A DNA stretch of 64,000 nucleotides from Microbacterium testaceum StLB037 (GTDB lineage: Bacteria > Actinomycetota > Actinomycetes > Actinomycetales > Microbacteriaceae), in the NCBI RefSeq assembly GCF_008763945.1, contig NZ_VTQH01000001.1:1302110-1366109 (forward strand). Reading direction: 5' to 3'. How positions within the stretch are numbered: the first letter of the stretch is position 1; each line of letters begins with the position of its first letter. Positions 60,387-64,000 of the stretch are shown in pieces. The notes beneath the pieces are model-generated. The model saw only the letters and a list, made by a program, of their open reading frames with translations. It did not search any database and was not told the DNA's origin. A program made the translations under genes and the position numbers.

Positions 60387-61889
60387 GTGCGTGAGTTTGA
60401 CCCGCGCAACGATCACGAAGTAGGAATAGTGCGCAAAATCACGGTTGGCGACAATCTGTCGGTCATGCGAGAAACCCCTACCGGCTCGGTACAGCTTGTC
60501 TACATGGATCCGCCGTTCTACTCGGGCCGAGACTATGAGGTTCGCCTCGCGCAGGGCAGTCAGGTCGCGGCCTTCCGCGACACATGGGCCGCGGCCGAAA
60601 CTGCCGGCAACCTCGCACAGCTCTCCGAGCATTTGGAGCCGTCCGCGGCTCGGCGCGTACAAGGTCTTATCGAAGCGCTTGATTCCAAGAACTCAATTTC
60701 GGCGTACTTGTCGAGTTTGGCACTTCGTGTTGGGCAAGCGCATCGGCTACTAGCTGAAACTGGGACCCTCTTTCTGCACTGCGACTCCAGCGCCAGCCAC
60801 TATCTCAAGGTCATTGTTGACGCCATTTTTGGATACAGCAATTTTCGAAACCAGATAGTCTGGAAGCGAACGAACAGCCACGGGGGATCCCGAAGATTTG
60901 GTCCTATCCATGATGTTATCTTGTTCTACTCCAAAAGCTCAAAATATTCTTGGACGCCCCAACGTGTTCCCTATTCGGATGAATACCTTCGCAAGTTCTT
61001 TATACATGCGGACGGTCGAGGCACTTATCAAGCGATTACGTGCACGGGACCAGGATCGCGGTTGGGGACCCGAGCGCACTACGAGTGGAAGGGCGTGTGG
61101 CCACCCTCTGGGCGCCATTGGGCATGGACGATAGAAGAAATGGAGCGACTTCACGCTGACGACCGCCTCATTTACTCGAAGTCCGGCGTGCCGCGCTTGA
61201 AAAAGTACGCACACGAATCCGACGGTGTCGTTCTGCAAGACTTGTGGAACGATGTGCCTGCCTTGTCCGCTAATTCCTCGGAGCGAGTCGGGTACGATAC
61301 GCAAAAGCCACTCGCACTTCTCGAGCGCATCATTGTGGCGGTCACGTCGGTGGGCGATATTGTGCTTGACCCATACGCGGGTACCGGAACAACTGCGGTG
61401 GCAGCTGAACGACTCGGGCGAGGGTGGGCTATCGGCGACGCTAGTGTGCTCGCGGGCAGCGTCGCCCTGTCGCGAATCAGATCCGAGGCCGGTGCAGTTC
61501 CGATAGAAACCTCCGGTTTTCCCACAAGTACGCACGCCGCAGACGCGCTCCGGCGTGCGGACACACCTGCCTATGCATCATGGGCAACTTCATTCATGAT
61601 GACTCAAATCGATCGTCGGACGACGCTCAAGAGCTTGGCGGTGGGCAGAAGAAAATCAGCGCCTGATATGGCTGGTGTTGTTCCGCTTGCTGCGCCGCTT
61701 ATGCCCGGAGATCTACCGAAAGCGATGGAGGTGCTAGTTCTGGAAGGACCAGGGCACCGACTCTTGACCCGTCAACTCACCTCGGTGAACAACCAGGCGG
61801 TTATCGAAGCAGTCCCCCTGGCCGCGATGACATCGCCCGCTGCGCGTGCAGCCGGTCGCGCAGATCACCCCCTCGGGTTGGCGATTTGA
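60387..61889 (+). CDS. Beta-class DNA amino-methyltransferase (N6-adenine or N4-cytosine)
   Basis: The 500-residue enzyme has catalytic motif IV DPPF (41-44) near the N-terminus and the S-adenosylmethionine motif LDPYAGTGTT (327-336) late, the beta-class order of type III and some type II enzymes. QKPLALLERII (306-316) is motif X-like. About 150 further residues form an unassigned C-terminal extension. The start is GTG 60387 or GTG 60429. The latter gives the usual short lead RKITVGDNL. A+T-rich codons (ATTTTTGG, AAATATTC) differ from the core genome. Its stop overlaps the next methyltransferase. Confidence 0.88.
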   Translation: MREFDPRNDHEVGIVRKITVGDNLSVMRETPTGSVQLVYMDPPFYSGRDYEVRLAQGSQVAAFRDTWAAAETAGNLAQLSEHLEPSAARRVQGLIEALDSKNSISAYLSSLALRVGQAHRLLAETGTLFLHCDSSASHYLKVIVDAIFGYSNFRNQIVWKRTNSHGGSRRFGPIHDVILFYSKSSKYSWTPQRVPYSDEYLRKFFIHADGRGTYQAITCTGPGSRLGTRAHYEWKGVWPPSGRHWAWTIEEMERLHADDRLIYSKSGVPRLKKYAHESDGVVLQDLWNDVPALSANSSERVGYDTQKPLALLERIIVAVTSVGDIVLDPYAGTGTTAVAAERLGRGWAIGDASVLAGSVALSRIRSEAGAVPIETSGFPTSTHAADALRRADTPAYASWATSFMMTQIDRRTTLKSLAVGRRKSAPDMAGVVPLAAPLMPGDLPKAMEVLVLEGPGHRLLTRQLTSVNNQAVIEAVPLAAMTSPAARAAGRADHPLGLAI

Positions 61890-63085
61890 CTCCCGCCGTC
61901 ACGAATCACGTTAGCGGCACTCTTAGCGACCTGGATCGCCAGATTGTCGCCGCGGTCCCCCCGGGTGGAAACTGGCGAGATCTTCCAATCGACTTTCCCT
62001 CTGCTCGCGTTAAGCAAATCCGCGAGAGCGCTGCACGAGGCGAGGGGAGCCGATCGACCTATTACGGACGACTCTCTTGGGATAAGCCTTCGTACACGAT
62101 CTCGACTTACATCTCGAGGCCGGGGAATGGATGCTTTATTCATCCAGCTGCCCCAAGACTAATAACTGTGCGCGAGGCAGCGCGCCTTCAGACCTTCCCG
62201 GACTACGTACAGTTCTCCGGAACCTTCCGTCAGAGATCGATGCAAGTCGGAAATGCGGTCCCCCCGCTGATGGCATATGCACTGGGATCCGTAATTGCTC
62301 GGGGCACGGCCGTGGATTTGTTCAGTGGAGTCGGCGGCCTTGGCATGGGCTTGGAGTGGGCAGGTCACGATGTGGTGGCAAGCGTCGATTACGAAGCCGC
62401 TGCCCTAACTGCGGCCCAGTCTTGGGTTAGGCCGGGGCATGCAATACTCAGGCGGGATCTCTCAGACGAGGCGCAATTCGCTAATATGATTTCGTCGGTG
62501 CGATCCGAGTTGCTGGGTCGGCCGCTCGGCCTTCTGGCTGGAGGTCCGCCTTGCCAGGGCTTTTCGACGGCCGGGCCCTGCAGGGTGGATGACCCTCGGA
62601 ACGAGCTTGTCCGCGCGTTCCTTCGCGCTGTGGAAGAACTCGAGCCCGAGCACGTGTTGTTCGAGAATGTTCCATCGCTTCGGTCGAGAGGTCGCCTCTT
62701 TTTGGATGAGTTGATGGAGCGCCTTCACCTACTCGGATATAGCGTGGAGATGCGAATTCTGCACGCAGAGGCGTATGGTGTGCCGCAGTTGCGTCGGCGC
62801 CTAATTGTCCAGGCTTCGCGTTCTGGGCCTCCCTCTTGGCCAGTTCCGTCACATTCTCTCGTTTATCCGTATTTCAAAGCAGATCAGCCGACACCCCTGG
62901 TGGAAGACTCTCCACCGCCTACGGTTCGCGATGCGATTGCGGACCTTCCATTCAGTGAGGCCACTAGTCTGGAACAAGCGATGGTGCTCGATAAGGCGCC
63001 GTCTAAGCTGGCTGAATGGCTCCGGGGTGAGATCAGTATCCTTGAACTTGCCTGCTCAGATCCGAAGGCGGTATCACGTGGGTAG
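61886..63085 (+). CDS. Circularly permuted DNA (cytosine-5) methyltransferase
   Basis: The 399-residue enzyme has C5-methyltransferase motifs in rotated order. Motif IX RLITVREAARLQTFPD (91-106) and motif X QVGNAVPPLM (120-129) come first. Motif I AVDLFSGVGGLGMGLEWAG (142-160), motif IV GGPPCQGFSTAG (219-230, catalytic C223), ENV (260-262) and motif VIII QLRRRL (301-306) follow. M.BssHII is the known example of such a permutation. The start TTG 61886 overlaps the upstream stop, so both methyltransferases are co-translated. All motifs are intact. Presumably it protects the host from the enzyme encoded next. Confidence 0.88.
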   Translation: MTPAVTNHVSGTLSDLDRQIVAAVPPGGNWRDLPIDFPSARVKQIRESAARGEGSRSTYYGRLSWDKPSYTISTYISRPGNGCFIHPAAPRLITVREAARLQTFPDYVQFSGTFRQRSMQVGNAVPPLMAYALGSVIARGTAVDLFSGVGGLGMGLEWAGHDVVASVDYEAAALTAAQSWVRPGHAILRRDLSDEAQFANMISSVRSELLGRPLGLLAGGPPCQGFSTAGPCRVDDPRNELVRAFLRAVEELEPEHVLFENVPSLRSRGRLFLDELMERLHLLGYSVEMRILHAEAYGVPQLRRRLIVQASRSGPPSWPVPSHSLVYPYFKADQPTPLVEDSPPPTVRDAIADLPFSEATSLEQAMVLDKAPSKLAEWLRGEISILELACSDPKAVSRG

Positions 63086-63127
63086 GCCGACTATGCGAAC
63101 GTTCGGGCAGCAGGTGCGGCGTTGACG

Positions 63128-64000
63128 ATGCCGGTTCTGTATTCAGCGACGCCGGCGGACCTTCGGGACGCCGTCGCCAGGATCCGTGAGCGCGTAAAGA
63201 ATCTGCGTGCGCCGAAGCTGTACCACGCCGCGGTCACGGCCACTGTTCTCGCGCGTTCCGGGCAGGTTCAGGAGATGCAGAACTGGGAAAGCGTGCCTTC
63301 CGCGTCCGCGCGTGATGTGCAGAGGGTAGACGTCGGTTGGGCAATCAGCCAGCTCTTCATGGCGCCAATCGACGCTTTCTTGCTGCCGAACGCGCCTGCT
63401 CGCCCGGCGATGGTTGGGGTGAGCCATGTCGTATTGGATCTCCTGTACGACGCAGGGCGAAGCCCGTTGACGCTGGTGGCGCGGACTGGAAATCGCTTGC
63501 GGGATGCATTGAAGCTGCCAATCGGCGACGAGTCTTGGATCTGGAACCAAGCCGGCGGTGCAACGAGTCCATCGCGGACCATTGAGTACAACCCGATAAA
63601 CACTTGGGGTCAACAGAATGGTGTCCGATGCGGGCTTTCGGTTCAAGCCGCGCTCGGAACAGGTGACCCCGCGAGCGCCTACGCAGTCGGTCGAATAAAC
63701 TGCGCACATCACACCATAGAAGGTCGTTGCGACCTGAATAATGACTTTTGTGCGCGTATGGATGGGGAAACTTCGAGGTTGATAGGTAAGCCTCGACTTT
63801 TTGTGCCATTCGACGCCACAGGTAGTAGTCGAGTTTTACTGCCGGGAGGAATCAGAAAGATGGTCGACGAGGCGACAGGCAGTGGAAGCATGCCGCTGCC
63901 GCGCTCCGAAGACATGTCCCTCGTGGCTGGCTGGTGCGCCGCAGGGGGTGGGGAGAATCTCGACCACTCGAGGCTCGCTAGCCTCCTTGGTGGCTCAGGA
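63128..64000 (+). CDS. Unrecognised protein, 3' truncated by the window: candidate restriction endonuclease
   Basis: The frame from ATG 63128 is open for 291 codons to the window end. The protein begins MPVLYSATPADLRDAVARIR. It includes NWESVPSASARDVQRVDVGW, PSRTIEYNPINTWGQQNGVR, CGLSVQAALGTGDPASAYA and a cysteine/histidine-bearing part (INCAHHTIEGRCDLNNDFC). I recognise no family or catalytic PD-(D/E)XK, HNH or GIY-YIG signature. It starts 42 bases after the permuted methyltransferase on the same strand and has similar A+T-richer codons. Its place suggests the restriction subunit of this system (inference only). Confidence 0.7.
   Translation, partial: MPVLYSATPADLRDAVARIRERVKNLRAPKLYHAAVTATVLARSGQVQEMQNWESVPSASARDVQRVDVGWAISQLFMAPIDAFLLPNAPARPAMVGVSHVVLDLLYDAGRSPLTLVARTGNRLRDALKLPIGDESWIWNQAGGATSPSRTIEYNPINTWGQQNGVRCGLSVQAALGTGDPASAYAVGRINCAHHTIEGRCDLNNDFCARMDGETSRLIGKPRLFVPFDATGSSRVLLPGGIRKMVDEATGSGSMPLPRSEDMSLVAGWCAAGGGENLDHSRLASLLGGSG

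Noticed and set aside
1-64000. tRNA, rRNA, transposase or integrase genes
   Set aside because: I looked for tRNA TPsiC-like arms, rRNA sequence and transposase or recombinase motifs and saw none in the window.

Overview
The window is high-GC actinobacterial DNA, most probably from Microbacterium or a close relative in the Microbacteriaceae. The evidence is the gene order (khpB/jag, rsmG, parA, parB, trxA, trxB, murJ, DUF6049, pcnA), GTG and TTG starts, TAnnCT -10 boxes and class-E LAxTG surface anchoring. khpB-rsmG-parAB with parS sites at the left and rpsF-ssb-rpsR-rplI-dnaB further right place the window close to the chromosome origin.

Layout. 1-6.8 kb: khpB end, rsmG, a 3.3-kb gene-free stretch with six parS sites, parAB and a small conserved gene. 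7-12.3 kb (minus): DUF6049, murJ, trxB, trxA. 12.4-15.4 kb: a methyltransferase and the CCA-adding enzyme. 15.4-16.8 kb: a scarred segment with a PadR regulator, a truncated HAAS-type partner and a start-less gene fragment. 16.9-21.2 kb: GAF-type regulator, small unknown gene, aldehyde dehydrogenase and DUF779. 21.2-22.7 kb: small membrane or secreted proteins. 22.8-26.3 kb (minus): two-component system with an ABC exporter. 26.4-37.7 kb: methyltransferase, ATP-grasp enzyme, MetY, two flavin monooxygenases (one SfnG) and a dipeptide-type ABC importer, together suggesting organosulfur use. 37.7-38.3 kb: five tandem 99-bp repeats. 38.3-40.5 kb: two paralogous membrane proteins. 40.6-42.4 kb: rpsF-ssb-rpsR-rplI. 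42.6-45.7 kb: S-adenosylhomocysteine hydrolase-like protein, amidohydrolase and DUF985 cupin. 45.8-48.3 kb: amino-acid ABC importer. 48.6-51.6 kb (minus): a sortase-anchored protein with chaplin-like and collagen-like repeats, and a second secreted low-complexity protein. 51.7-53.6 kb: DnaA-box cluster and dnaB. 53.6-58 kb: GNAT, VOC-ribA-marR operon, GH114-like lipoprotein, DinB-like protein.

58.2-64 kb is an accessory defence island: a protein fusing an unrecognised N-terminal domain to a PD-(D/E)XK nuclease, an 800-bp non-coding stretch with a run of 17 G, a beta-class amino-methyltransferase, an overlapping circularly permuted cytosine-C5 methyltransferase, and an unrecognised ORF that runs off the window and is in the place expected for the restriction enzyme. 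The heptamer GGATGCC/GGCATCC, seen about 80 times by eye elsewhere, was not found in this island. That agrees with its A+T-richer codons and suggests recent acquisition.
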